Assembly: GCA_030595125.1 (NCBI GenBank)
Contig: JAUVDV010000010.1
Location: forward strand, 18,862-82,861
DNA length: 64,000 bases
Direction of reading: 5' to 3'
From: Deltaproteobacteria bacterium
GTDB taxonomy: Bacteria > Myxococcota_A > Polyangia > JAAYKL01
This document shows positions 37,435-46,672 of the stretch, in pieces. Within the stretch, counting starts at the first letter, position 1, and each line of letters starts with the position of its first letter. The position numbers and the translations under genes are program-made. The notes under the pieces are model-generated. The model saw nothing but the letters and a program-made list of their open reading frames with translations. It searched no databases and was not told where the DNA came from.

Positions 37435-38115
37435 TCACAGAGATCCGTGTTTGGCCACGGCGTCAAGAAGCTTCATGCCGTTTTCGATATCGTGCCGAGC
37501 GGCCCCGTCCTTCGACTCCCAGCTCGCGGCGAGATCTGCAAACTCCCTTGTCCTGAGCGATGGAACGGCAATCACTCCGTCATCATCGGCGACAATGATG
37601 TCTCCGGGGAGAATGGCCACAGACTCGGCTATCGCTCCGCGAACCTTTACCGGCCCCTGGCATCCGGTAACCTTCCACCTCCCGAGCGCCTGTACGGGAG
37701 TTCGATATGCGATCATCATCGGAAGATCGAGCCCACGCAGAAAACCCAGATCCCTGACACCGCCGTCAACGACCACACCAGCGACGCCTCGGTGCTTCAT
37801 CGCAGTTGCCAGCAGATCGCCGAAGCAGCAGATCCCCTGCGCTCCATTCGCCGCCCATACGGCCACCGAGCCTTTCGGCATCTCGTCAATGGCCTGCAGC
37901 TTGTCGCGATCGCCTTTCAACGGGCCCTGCTTCCAGACACCGTTCACGGTATACGCCGGCCCGGCGAAAGCTCTCTGGCGCTCTCCGTTGGTAGGCCAGA
38001 GATCGTTTGCCAGTGCCATCGGCTTCATTCCAAGGTTGTCGAACACATCCGAGATCACCGCCGTTCCGGCTTCTCTCAGCACCGCCATTATATCCATGTT
38101 CTCTTGTTTCATCAT
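37435..38115 (-). CDS. RraA-like family protein (HMG/CHA aldolase-type)
   Basis: 226 residues. RraA-fold features: GSVAVWAANGAQGICCFGDLLATAMKHRG (core GDLLATAMK), VVDGGVRDLGFLRGL with the conserved Arg-Asp, and GDIIVADDDGVIAVP. In aldolases of this fold, the Asp binds the divalent metal and the Arg binds substrate, as conserved here. RNase E regulator and 4-hydroxy-4-methyl-2-oxoglutarate aldolase members cannot be separated by eye. It overlaps nothing; its stop lies 6 bp from that of the VWA gene. Confidence 0.88.
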   Translation of the reverse strand: MMKQENMDIMAVLREAGTAVISDVFDNLGMKPMALANDLWPTNGERQRAFAGPAYTVNGVWKQGPLKGDRDKLQAIDEMPKGSVAVWAANGAQGICCFGDLLATAMKHRGVAGVVVDGGVRDLGFLRGLDLPMMIAYRTPVQALGRWKVTGCQGPVKVRGAIAESVAILPGDIIVADDDGVIAVPSLRTREFADLAASWESKDGAARHDIENGMKLLDAVAKHGSL

Positions 38116-38275
38116 CTATAACCCCTTTGCCGACTGGTCCGTAACGCCGATAACATACCATCTAACATCTACAAACCGACAACGCTTGCAAAGCCTCTCC
38201 GATTTCAATAGATTGTTCTCAAATCCAGAGATCGAATAGTGAAGAAAAACGTCTACCCAATAAAGGGGGTATGAA

Positions 38276-38992
38276 ATGAAAACCAACCTTGGAATCTCGA
38301 TGCTTCTGCTTCCGGCGCTCGTTTTTGTCGTTAATTGCGGCGGCGGGCAGCCTCAAACACTCAAGGAGAAGGAACTCGCGCAGGTCGATGACAATGTCGA
38401 TCCCGTGGCTCATCTCGTGGGCGACGTGGAGCCAGTTCACCTTGAAGATGACGCGGAGGAGAGGCCCTCCGACTCGCTCGAGAAGGTCACACCGGACGTA
38501 TCCGGGGATGTCATCGAGGGTCACCAGGGAGCGTTTCTCCCCGTGATCAAGATCTTCGGGGAACCCGTGAAGGGAACCTACACCGTCAAGACCACCACTG
38601 CCTCTGCCGACGTGGTGATGGAGAATTTGCCGACGGGCGTGGAAACAAAAATCGAACCCGGCACCTACGATTTCGTCTTCACCACCGAGGCAGTGGCCGG
38701 CAACGCGGAGCTCACGCTGCGCGAGGTGGTGATTCCCTCAGGGCGACGGGTCAAGCGTGATGTCAAACTCAAGGTGGGCAAGATCACCCTGGTGACAGGC
38801 GCCCGGTGCAAAAAGAGCGCACTCAAGATCAAGCGGAAGGGCGCCACCGACTGGATGCCCGGCAAGTTCTTCACCTGCAAGGAGATCATCCTCATGGCCG
38901 GTGAGTACGACGCTCTGAGAGGCAAGACCCCCATCTCCGGAATCCAGGTCTACGACGGTGGAATCCGGGAGATCCTCATCCGCAAGCAGTAA
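38276..38992 (+). CDS. Lipoprotein of unknown function (PEGA-like tail)
   Basis: 238 residues. Lipobox FVVNC (Cys21) with GGG following. An acidic first third is followed by a beta-rich region with GTYDFVFTTEAVAGNAELTLR, and VVIPSGRRVKRDVKLKVGKITL, which resembles repeated PEGA-like strands. No catalytic motif. It ends 13 bp before the composite repeat element at 39006. Confidence 0.65.
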   Translation: MKTNLGISMLLLPALVFVVNCGGGQPQTLKEKELAQVDDNVDPVAHLVGDVEPVHLEDDAEERPSDSLEKVTPDVSGDVIEGHQGAFLPVIKIFGEPVKGTYTVKTTTASADVVMENLPTGVETKIEPGTYDFVFTTEAVAGNAELTLREVVIPSGRRVKRDVKLKVGKITLVTGARCKKSALKIKRKGATDWMPGKFFTCKEIILMAGEYDALRGKTPISGIQVYDGGIREILIRKQ

Positions 38993-39005
38993 CCGCAGCG
39001 CTGCG

Positions 39006-39234
39006 CCGCGCCCTTATGAGGACGCGGTCAGGATGGCCTGGTTTTCTTCATCGACCATTTGATTCTTTCGGCCAAGCCCTGCGGGCTTCAATCACCGGAT
39101 CGCAGACCGCTCTCGTCCGCGGCGTAAACGCCACGGCAACGATGCGCTTCCGCAAGCCCTATGGGCTTGGGCGGTGGCTTCCCAGACTTCACTGGACCCT
39201 AGCTCATCCTGACCGCGCCCTATTCAGGGCGCGG
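39006..39234. repeat. Composite inverted-repeat element 2
   Basis: 28-bp terminal arms (39006-39033 and 39207-39234): each is a CCGCGCCC...GCGG hairpin plus TCAGGA. Arms match apart from the hairpin loop. An internal CCGCGGCGTAAACGCCACGG near 39117 resembles the arms of element 3. The centre has AAGCCCTGCGGGCTT and CAAGCCCTATGGGCTTG hairpins. It fills the 281-bp gap between two genes. Confidence 0.85.
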
Positions 39235-39273
39235 CATGAAGACTGGATCCGCAAGCAGTAGCCGCAGCGCTGT

Positions 39274-40341
39274 TCATTTCTCCACATTCGGCCTGGGAAC
39301 GGTGATCTCGTGGTCGTCATCCAGGCGCACCACGTACACCAGCGACCGCCCGCCTGATCCGATACTTGCCGGCTCCTCGGGAATCCGCGTCACACGTCCG
39401 ATCCGCCCGAACGCCTCCCCCCTGATGATTCGCACGGTGGTCCCCTCCGCGATCCCGTCTTCCTCCCGATCTTCGACACCAGAAGATCCGTGAGCGCGTC
39501 CCACGATTTCCGGGCGAACGACCCCCGCCCTAACCTGGGTTGCCCCGCTTATGGATACGCGCCCTCCGACGAGCCCGTCGAGCACCCCTGCTGTCCTGGC
39601 AGCCATGGACAGATCCCCGAAACCCTCCGTAACCACCAGCGTGAAGCCGATGTCCTCGTCACCGGTGTCTGCCAGGTTCAGTTCACGGCCCGCAAGCGAG
39701 ACCAGATCCGCCCCCCCCACGCTCCCTGCGATGAGGCCGACGGCGCCTGTTTCCCTCAGCCGCTCCATCACCTCTGAGGTGGCTCGTCCTTCCGTGATGA
39801 CGATCTTCCCTTCCGGGTCGTCACCGATCCTGACCAGCCTTGCGATGGCCTCCGAACCCACACCGAATATCCCCTGCACGAGCGACGCCTCGGCCTCCAC
39901 CTCGACGCCGACGCCGCCTTTCACGCTTCGCACCTCTCCATCCAGATAGGCTGACACCTCTATGGGCCGTGGTGCGGCGCTGAGCATCACCTGGCCTGAA
40001 ACATCCGAGACGCTCTGTATCCTTCCGTCGAAGGGAGCCTGGACTGTGGATTTCAACAACCCGAAAAGCGCGCTGGCGCGGGCGATAACCTGGCCGGCGA
40101 CGACCTGGTCGCCTTCCACGACCACCATCGCCTCGCTCAAACTCTTCCGTGGAATTCCCAGGGAAGACGCCGCGCTCAGGATTTGCGACGGGCCGGGCAA
40201 CTCCACCCGGGCCACCGGATCAGTAGCTTCCACCACGTCACCCACGCTCACCAGGATCTCGGCTCCCTCGGGCACCGGGCGAAGCCGCCGCACAAGCATC
40301 CGAGAAGAGACGGTCAGGCATGGGGAGAAAGCGCGGATCAC
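39274..40341 (-). CDS. MutL-operon protein with biotinyl-like and KOW-like segments
   Basis: 355 residues starting at a GTG that overlaps the stop of the MutL-type gene (GTGA). An APFDGRIQSVSDVSG segment looks like a lipoyl/biotinyl hammerhead without the modified Lys. GKIVITEGRATSEVME and IGFTLVVTEGFGD belong to a central alpha/beta part. The C terminus has VRIIRGEAFGRIGRVTRIP, a KOW-like strand pair. I do not recognise a named family; co-occurrence with MutL-type proteins is my inference from this operon. The open frame continues upstream inside the MutL gene, but is not used. Confidence 0.7.
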   Translation of the reverse strand: MIRAFSPCLTVSSRMLVRRLRPVPEGAEILVSVGDVVEATDPVARVELPGPSQILSAASSLGIPRKSLSEAMVVVEGDQVVAGQVIARASALFGLLKSTVQAPFDGRIQSVSDVSGQVMLSAAPRPIEVSAYLDGEVRSVKGGVGVEVEAEASLVQGIFGVGSEAIARLVRIGDDPEGKIVITEGRATSEVMERLRETGAVGLIAGSVGGADLVSLAGRELNLADTGDEDIGFTLVVTEGFGDLSMAARTAGVLDGLVGGRVSISGATQVRAGVVRPEIVGRAHGSSGVEDREEDGIAEGTTVRIIRGEAFGRIGRVTRIPEEPASIGSGGRSLVYVVRLDDDHEITVPRPNVEK

Positions 40342-42158
40342 TTTGTACCCTCCGCGTCCGTTACATCGATTGCGCCAAAGGCCTTCAACCAGCGCCTCAT
40401 GGCGGCGACGCGCTCCGTTCGGCTCTCCGGCCACGCAATGGGTCGCCCCCGGCAATCGAAGACCAGGCCGCAGGGCCCGCCCCTGACCGGACCGCTCCAT
40501 CGCCTACCCTTCCCCGCTCCCACGTCGAATCCGCGCTTCGGGTCGACGGTCAACGTGGCTTCCCTTCCCTGCGCCAGTGGAACCACGAGCACATCTCCCA
40601 GCGCAAGCCGCCCACTCTCTACGACAGAGCCGTCCATCTCCAGGGTAAACTCGAGGCACTCGGACCCCGGCTTTCCCGTTCCCGACGGGGCCACGCACGT
40701 GCAAAGATCGACCACGCAATCCCGCGCAAGGACCGATCTCGCCGCGTCGCCGTTCACCCCGGCGAGAACCCCCAGGTGCGGCAGCATGAAGATGGAGTCC
40801 TTGGCAATGCGAGTGATCCCCTCGGGGGCGAACGCGTCAATGAGCATGGCCGCAGTCTGCGCCGGTCGCGGCGCGTGGGAGAGCACTCCCCCGGACCCGA
40901 TTATCAGCCCGAGCGAGGCCATCCGGACCAGACTCTCCTGCCCGGACCCGGCGGAAAATCCGGAGATGCCGCTACTCTTGTCCATGGTGCCCTTGAGCCC
41001 GGTGGCGAAGGCCCGGTGCTGCTCGAGGGATATCCTCAACGCCTCCCGGGCCAGGGCCTGCTCCACCAGTAACCCCTCCTCGCTGTCCGGGATCGTCGTC
41101 GGACGGATGGTCTTGTTCATCACCTCGTCCCGGAGCCTCCCGGGATCCATCTCGAAGGGGAGCCATCGCTCGAGGTTTTCCTCTCCGCTCTCCTTGAGCA
41201 CGAAAGCCGCCGAGTAGCTCACCCCGAGATTCGCACTCACGGTTCGATTGAAGACGCCCTCCACCACCGAGAAGATATCCGTCGTTGCGCCTCCGATATC
41301 CACGCAAAGCACGGCGATGTCCTCGCTATCCGCCAGCGAGCGCAACATGGAGCCGACCGCCGACGGGGTGGGCATCACGGGGGAATCGGTCCATTCCACC
41401 AGCCTGGCGAACCCCGGGGCCTGCTGCATCACGTGATCCAGAAAGAGATCGTGAATCTTTTCGCGCGCGGGGCCTATTCGCTCCTCGTCGACAGTGGGAC
41501 GCAAGTTGTCCACAACGAAAAGATCTGACTTCCCGCCCACGATTCGCTGCACCTCGTCTGCCACCTCGCGGTTCCCGGCGAAGATCACCGGCAGGCGGAA
41601 ACCCTTGCCGAACCGTGGCTTCGGATCCGCAGCCGACAGCATCTCGGCCATCTCGACCACCCCGACCTGCGCGCCCCCGTCGGTTCCGCCGGCGAGCAAC
41701 ACCATGTCCGGGCGAAGTCCCTTGAGCCTGTCGATTCGGCGCTGGGCCGATCTCTCGTCGTCACACGCGACCACATCGGCGACTATGGCTCCCGCCCCGA
41801 GAGCTGCTCGTTCGGCCGATCGGGCGCTTATACTCCCCACGACGCCGGCAACCATCATTTGCAGACCACCTCCGGCGGATGATGTGGACAGGTAGAGATC
41901 CACACCCGTGTTCCCGCTCGCCGGCCTGATTATCTCACCATTGTCGCCGATAATCCGCCGTCCGCTGAGCGCCGACAGATCGCGAAGCGCGGCGATTACA
42001 CCCCGGGTCACGTCCTCCACGGGAGTCTCCACCGTTGTGGGAGCCTCTCCCCTGGATGTCTGCCGAAAGACGCCGTCCACTTCTTCGATCAGGATTGCCT
42101 TGGTGGTGGTCGATCCGCAATCGGTGATCACTATCACCGAAGCGTCAGCGCCGATCAT
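40338..42158 (-). CDS. MutL/GlmL-type ASKHA protein (glutamate-mutase-associated)
   Basis: 606 residues. N-terminal ASKHA motif TDCGSTTTKAILIE, central phosphate-binding parts VLLAGGTDGGAQVG and CVDIGGATTDIFSVVEG, and NLGVSYSAAFVLKESG. This is the MutL/GlmL family found with adenosylcobalamin-dependent mutases (unrelated to mismatch-repair MutL), believed to act as an ATPase reactivase or chaperone. No glutamate, ornithine or methyleneglutarate mutase gene lies beside it. It overlaps the 115-residue gene upstream by 14 bp and the next gene by 4. Confidence 0.88.
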   Translation of the reverse strand: MIGADASVIVITDCGSTTTKAILIEEVDGVFRQTSRGEAPTTVETPVEDVTRGVIAALRDLSALSGRRIIGDNGEIIRPASGNTGVDLYLSTSSAGGGLQMMVAGVVGSISARSAERAALGAGAIVADVVACDDERSAQRRIDRLKGLRPDMVLLAGGTDGGAQVGVVEMAEMLSAADPKPRFGKGFRLPVIFAGNREVADEVQRIVGGKSDLFVVDNLRPTVDEERIGPAREKIHDLFLDHVMQQAPGFARLVEWTDSPVMPTPSAVGSMLRSLADSEDIAVLCVDIGGATTDIFSVVEGVFNRTVSANLGVSYSAAFVLKESGEENLERWLPFEMDPGRLRDEVMNKTIRPTTIPDSEEGLLVEQALAREALRISLEQHRAFATGLKGTMDKSSGISGFSAGSGQESLVRMASLGLIIGSGGVLSHAPRPAQTAAMLIDAFAPEGITRIAKDSIFMLPHLGVLAGVNGDAARSVLARDCVVDLCTCVAPSGTGKPGSECLEFTLEMDGSVVESGRLALGDVLVVPLAQGREATLTVDPKRGFDVGAGKGRRWSGPVRGGPCGLVFDCRGRPIAWPESRTERVAAMRRWLKAFGAIDVTDAEGTK

Positions 42159-42492
42159 CAGAGTGCTCCTGCCCGGTCGCCAGCTCCTCGATCCTCATGA
42201 CCAGCCCGCGCAGTGTTTCCCTGTCCTCGAGAGCTGCGGCCACCTCCTGATAATCAACTCCGTCCGAGACCATCTTTACCATCGGCCACACGGCGTACAT
42301 CACCTGGCTTCCCAGGAAGTTGAGGGGAATCACCGATTCCAGCGCGATAACGGCGGGGGTCTCCAGACCCCGGTCCACCACACCTCGCGCGATGCGTTCG
42401 AGGATCTGCGGCAGTTCGCGCACCTCGTCGGCTCGTCCGGGCTCCGGCCCGATCGCAAAGGCGTGTTTGAATTGTTCTATTATCTTGCCCAT
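42145..42492 (-). CDS. Conserved small helical protein in MutL operon
   Basis: 115 residues, mostly helical: LPQILERIARGVVDRGLETPA and AVIALESVIPLNFLGSQVM. No cysteine cluster or signal. It precedes the MutL-type gene with a 14-bp overlap, so the three genes of this operon should be made together. The aligned hydrophobic LESVIPLNFLGSQ reads like a conserved region, but I cannot name the family. Confidence 0.65.
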   Translation of the reverse strand: MGKIIEQFKHAFAIGPEPGRADEVRELPQILERIARGVVDRGLETPAVIALESVIPLNFLGSQVMYAVWPMVKMVSDGVDYQEVAAALEDRETLRGLVMRIEELATGQEHSDDRR

Positions 42493-42616
42493 GACCCTGA
42501 TCGAGCTTGATCCATACCGCCCGCCCGGGTCAATTTCTCGTCGGTTTTCATGGAGCCAACGTTGACACGAAGAACCAGGGGGCTAGCATTTACGCGATGT
42601 TTTTTCGAGACGCATT

Positions 42617-44398
42617 TTGAATCCTCATCTACCAATGACCCGGGAGGAGATGACCGCCCGAGGCTGGACGGAACTCGACGTTCTGCTGATCACGGGTGAC
42701 GCCTACTTCGATCACCCCAGCCATGGCGCCGCGGTGATCGGCCGGGTGCTGGAGAACGCGGGATACCGGGTGGGGATCGTCGCACGACCCGACTGGCGCT
42801 CCACGGATAATTTCACCGTCATGGGCAGGCCCGCCCTCTTCGCCGGGGTAACCGCAGGTGCGGTGGACTCGCTCCTCAACAACTTCACCGCCGATCTGTC
42901 CAGGCGAAGGAACGACGCGTACGCGCCGGGAAACAAGGGCATGGGACGACCGAACATGGCCACCCTTGTGTACTCGAACCGGGTCGTGGAGGCATTCCCC
43001 GGCCTCCCGGTGATCATGGGAGGCATCGAGGCGAGCACCCGACGGTTCGCCTACTGGGATTATCACAAGCGCGCGATGCGCCGATCGATCCTGGTGGACG
43101 CCCGGGCCGATCTCCTGGTCTTCGGTCCCGGAGAGAGCCAGGCAACTACGATCGCCCATCGCCTCGCGTCGGGCGGGGATCTCGCCGGGATCCCGGGCAC
43201 AGCCAGGCTGGTGAACAACAGCGACCCGACTCCCGGACAGGTCGACCTGGTTCTCCCGAATTTCGAGGATATCGTCGCCGACTCCCGACTCCTGGTGAGC
43301 CAGGCCAGTTCCCTCGAACGCGCCTGCGTCCCGGGATTTCGCTCGCGGATATCCCAGGTCTACCAGGAGGGAACGGTCATCTGCGAAGCCGCCGCCGCCC
43401 AGACTACCGAGGATCTCGATCGAATCTTCGCCCTGCCCTTCAACCGAGAGATCCACCCGCTCCACGACGGCCCGGTCAAGGCCCTGGAGACCGTGCGCTG
43501 GTCTGTCATCTCACATCGGGGCTGCCCCGGCGGGTGCAGCTTCTGCGCCATCGGTTTTCACCAGGGACGCGACGTCGTCTCCCGCTCCCCCGCCTCCGTA
43601 CTCGCGGAGATCGAACAACTTTCCCGCCGGCCGGATTTCAGGGGCACCATCTCCGACGTGGGCGGACCCACTGCTAACGCGTACGGCGCCGCGCGAATCA
43701 ACCGGAAGACCTGCGATTCCTGCAAGCGACCGTCGTGCTTTTTTCCGTCCATCTGCAAGAACATCAAGACCGATCACCGTGCGCTCACGGACCTGCTGGA
43801 ATCCGCTACGAAAGTCCCGGGCGTCAAGCGGGTGCTCCTCGCCAGCGGGATCCGCCACGATCTCGCGCTGAAGGACAAATCCTTCATCGAAAGGGTTGCG
43901 ACAAGGCACACGGGCGGCCATTTGAAGGTGGCTCCCGAGCACGTCTCACCGAGTGTGCTCAAGTTGATGCGCAAGCCGCCCATCGGGAGTTTAGAGGAGT
44001 TCGAGCGGATTTTCGTCGCGGCGGGAAAGAAATCAGGCCTGGAGCAATACCTTGTTCCCTACATGATCGCCGCGTTCCCCGGTTGCGAGCGCGCCGACGC
44101 AGATCGTGCCGGAGCCTGGCTGGAAAAACGAGGGCAGCGACTTGCGCAGGTACAGACCTACATTCCGCTTCCCGGAACCCTGGCCGCCGCCTGGCACGCC
44201 GCCGGCTTCACCGAGGACGGAGATCCCCTGTACGTGGCCGATCTGGCGGAACGACGGAGACAAAAGGCCATCCTCACGGGCAATCGTCGCCGCAACTCTG
44301 ATCGCACTCCCCGTACCAGTCGTCGCACGTACCGTCGCCGCAACAAGGCGGGCTCGGCACGGGATCGCACATATCGCCCACCTCGACGCAATCGTTGA
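42617..44398 (+). CDS. ygiQ: YgiQ-family radical SAM protein
   Basis: 593 residues. The N-terminal LPMTREEMTARGWTELD followed by GDAYFDHPSHGAAVIGRVL is diagnostic of YgiQ. Radical SAM cysteines lie in SHRGCPGGCSFCAIGFHQGR, and a second Cys set in NRKTCDSCKRPSC. HLKVAPEHVSP and QTYIPLPGT are also family blocks. Start: a TTG at 42617 or the ATG at 42635; no ribosome binding site decides. The last 40 codons are Arg-rich, run into the convergent lipoprotein gene (125-bp overlap), and look like read-through past the family's end. Catalytic product unknown. Confidence 0.92.
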   Translation: MNPHLPMTREEMTARGWTELDVLLITGDAYFDHPSHGAAVIGRVLENAGYRVGIVARPDWRSTDNFTVMGRPALFAGVTAGAVDSLLNNFTADLSRRRNDAYAPGNKGMGRPNMATLVYSNRVVEAFPGLPVIMGGIEASTRRFAYWDYHKRAMRRSILVDARADLLVFGPGESQATTIAHRLASGGDLAGIPGTARLVNNSDPTPGQVDLVLPNFEDIVADSRLLVSQASSLERACVPGFRSRISQVYQEGTVICEAAAAQTTEDLDRIFALPFNREIHPLHDGPVKALETVRWSVISHRGCPGGCSFCAIGFHQGRDVVSRSPASVLAEIEQLSRRPDFRGTISDVGGPTANAYGAARINRKTCDSCKRPSCFFPSICKNIKTDHRALTDLLESATKVPGVKRVLLASGIRHDLALKDKSFIERVATRHTGGHLKVAPEHVSPSVLKLMRKPPIGSLEEFERIFVAAGKKSGLEQYLVPYMIAAFPGCERADADRAGAWLEKRGQRLAQVQTYIPLPGTLAAAWHAAGFTEDGDPLYVADLAERRRQKAILTGNRRRNSDRTPRTSRRTYRRRNKAGSARDRTYRPPRRNR

Positions 44399-44834
44399 CA
44401 ACGCAATCCCAGTGCCCCTGGGTCCAGACATCCCATTGTTGATAAAAACAATCCGACACCACATGGCACTCCCAGTCGATTGGAACACAGCACTGCTCAT
44501 CGCCCTGGTCGCAAACGTAGCCGAGAGACGCCCCGTTGGTGCCCATCCCGTTCGGGCAGTCCGAGGCGGAATCTCCGGCCACGCACATGCCGCCGGCAAC
44601 CGAACAGTCTGCTTCATCAGTGTCCGTGTCGGTGTCCGTGTCCGAATCCGTATCCGAATCCGTGTCTGAATCCGTATCTGAATCCGTATCCGAATCCGTG
44701 TCCGAATCCGTGTCCGAATCCGTGTCTGTATCTCCACCTCCGCCATCCGGATTCTGTAACGGACCAACGGAATCACAGGCCGAAACGGCCACAATCAACA
44801 ACGCAAACATGAGCGTTTTAGGTTTTATTATCAT
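44274..44834 (-). CDS. Cys-rich lipoprotein with (SDTD)n linker
   Basis: 186 residues. Lipobox AVSAC (Cys20), an Asp-Ser/Asp-Thr run of about 38 residues (38-75), then a small cysteine-rich head: CVAGDSASDCPNGMG, CDQGDEQCCVP, CVVNDCVEVGDMC, CCGDGTCDDWYGECDQ. The CGDGTC-type motif is common in disulfide-stabilised surface domains of myxobacteria. Its 3' third lies opposite the end of ygiQ. The coding sequence of the linker is a plain DNA repeat of 6-12 bp units. Confidence 0.75.
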   Translation of the reverse strand: MIIKPKTLMFALLIVAVSACDSVGPLQNPDGGGGDTDTDSDTDSDTDSDTDSDTDSDTDSDTDSDTDTDTDTDEADCSVAGGMCVAGDSASDCPNGMGTNGASLGYVCDQGDEQCCVPIDWECHVVSDCFYQQWDVWTQGHWDCVVNDCVEVGDMCDPVPSPPCCGDGTCDDWYGECDQSCGDDCP

Positions 44835-44922
44835 TCACTTACCCCCTCTTTTGAATATTTTACTTTAAATATTCGACGACCATCCGTTTCTACCTGTTTC
44901 ATCAACATGATAACATCAACAA

Positions 44923-46527
44923 ATGATCAAGTTGCAGGCGATGACGACATCGATCAAAAAAAGTTCGTCCGTCCGCGCAAACGCGGTAGCCGTTGCAGTT
45001 ATCATGGCGGCTTCGATTGCGGTGACCCTGCCCTCCCTGGACGGTGAGTTCCTCAACTGGGACGACGATCGGTTTGTGGTGAACAACCCTCACGTTTCGA
45101 CACTCAGCCTCGAGAACGTAGGGTGGGCGTTCGAGGAAGTTCGTTTCGAGCTGTACCAGCCCCTTTTTCTGGTCTCGTTCATGATCGACGGCTCCCTGTG
45201 GCCCACAAACGCGACCGGATACCGGCTGCACAACCTGGGCCTCCACCTGGTCGCGCTCATCATGCTTTTCTTTCTGTTGCGAAGGATGCATATCGGCGTG
45301 ATCCCCGCCGTCATCGGCTGCCTCTTCTTTGCCCTGGCGCCCTCCCGGGTGGAATCGACAGCGTGGATCTCGTCTCGCAAGGACGTGCTCATGCTCCTCT
45401 TCTCACTCGGGGCCTGGCACCTTCACCTGAGCGCTGCGGGCACTCGTCTGAAAACTGTCGCCTTCCGGATCCTCTCGGTGGTGTTCATGGCCGCAGCCCT
45501 GTTGTCGAAATCGGGGGCGGTGGCGATCCCGGCGATGATCCTGGCCTCGGATATCGGCCTCAGGCAAATCCCTTTACGCAAAGCTCTTGCAGCGGCGGCG
45601 CCCCTGGCGATTCCGGTGATCGCGGTGTCCATGGCGGTGCCGTTCCTGTGGTCGCAAGTGGACCTGATCAGAGATCCTGTCGCTCCGGGAGTACTCGGCA
45701 GGTTGACGCTGGTGGGGTGGACGCTCGCCCACTACCTCAAGACCGCCCTGTGGCCCTTTCACCTCTCTCCTTTGTACGCGGAGCCCACGGGCGCCGCGCT
45801 GACCACCGGCGCTGCAGTGGGGGCCGGCTTCATCCTCGTGTGCTGCGCCGCCCTCCTGATCGCCCGTCGTGCGGGCAGACGGATATCGGCCCCGGTGGTC
45901 GCCCTGTTGTGGTTCCTGGCCGGCATCGCGCCTTTCCTCAACATCATCCCGTTGTACTACCTGGTGGCGGATCGATACCTGTTGCTCCCCTCCCTGGGAA
46001 TCGCGCTCGCGGTCGCGCTGGCAACCGGGGTAATTCTCTCCATGAAAACGATCCGGTATCGCATCATGCTCGGCGTGTCCGCAGCCGCGATCCTTGTTTC
46101 GTGGTCAGCGGCGTCCTGGAGCGAGAACACCGCGTGGAGGGACTCCCTGTCCTTGTGGGAACATGCCACCGAACGCCAGCCAGACGCCTTCTTCGCGCGA
46201 TTAAAATTCGGGGAGACCCTGCGGGAGGCGGGAAACCCCTCGGAGTCTGCGGACCAGTACCGGGAGGCCATGCGTATCAGACCCCTCTCCCCCACCGCCC
46301 TCGCAGGCCTCTTCTGGGGCGAACTACTCGCCGACGAGGGCGCCGCCGCTCTGAAACCCGGGGATGACGAGCGCGCCATCGGACGCCTCCTGTCCATCGC
46401 CAACAATGGATCCGAGCTACTCCGGTTTTCTCGCCGGCTCGCTTCGATGGGGCTCCACGGAGCCGCGCGAGTCGTGATGGACAGGTTCCTCGAGCTGACC
46501 GAAAAAAAACCACATCCAAAAACGTGA
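44923..46527 (+). CDS. TMTC-like multi-pass membrane protein with TPR tail
   Basis: 534 residues with around ten membrane helices. The N-terminal segment LPSLDGEFLNWDDDRFV has the acidic WDD motif typical of GT-C/TMTC glycosyltransferase-like proteins; YQPLFLVSFMIDGSL and RLHNLGLHLVALI follow as in that family. The C-terminal part has at least one TPR (FFARLKFGETLREAGNPSESAD). Candidate function: lipid-linked glycosyl transfer to exported proteins. Starts at 44923 or 44941 are both plausible. It stands alone. Confidence 0.8.
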   Translation: MIKLQAMTTSIKKSSSVRANAVAVAVIMAASIAVTLPSLDGEFLNWDDDRFVVNNPHVSTLSLENVGWAFEEVRFELYQPLFLVSFMIDGSLWPTNATGYRLHNLGLHLVALIMLFFLLRRMHIGVIPAVIGCLFFALAPSRVESTAWISSRKDVLMLLFSLGAWHLHLSAAGTRLKTVAFRILSVVFMAAALLSKSGAVAIPAMILASDIGLRQIPLRKALAAAAPLAIPVIAVSMAVPFLWSQVDLIRDPVAPGVLGRLTLVGWTLAHYLKTALWPFHLSPLYAEPTGAALTTGAAVGAGFILVCCAALLIARRAGRRISAPVVALLWFLAGIAPFLNIIPLYYLVADRYLLLPSLGIALAVALATGVILSMKTIRYRIMLGVSAAAILVSWSAASWSENTAWRDSLSLWEHATERQPDAFFARLKFGETLREAGNPSESADQYREAMRIRPLSPTALAGLFWGELLADEGAAALKPGDDERAIGRLLSIANNGSELLRFSRRLASMGLHGAARVVMDRFLELTEKKPHPKT

Positions 46528-46672
46528 CGTGAAGCACCAAGTTGATAAGCTTCGAGGACTGACATCAAGAATAGTTGTTATGCTATTATTAATTTTGGTA
46601 GTGCGTTAGATTAGTCAAACAAGTTGTATAAAAGGGTCCGGAACGACGGACTAAAAAAATGGAGGTTTTTCA

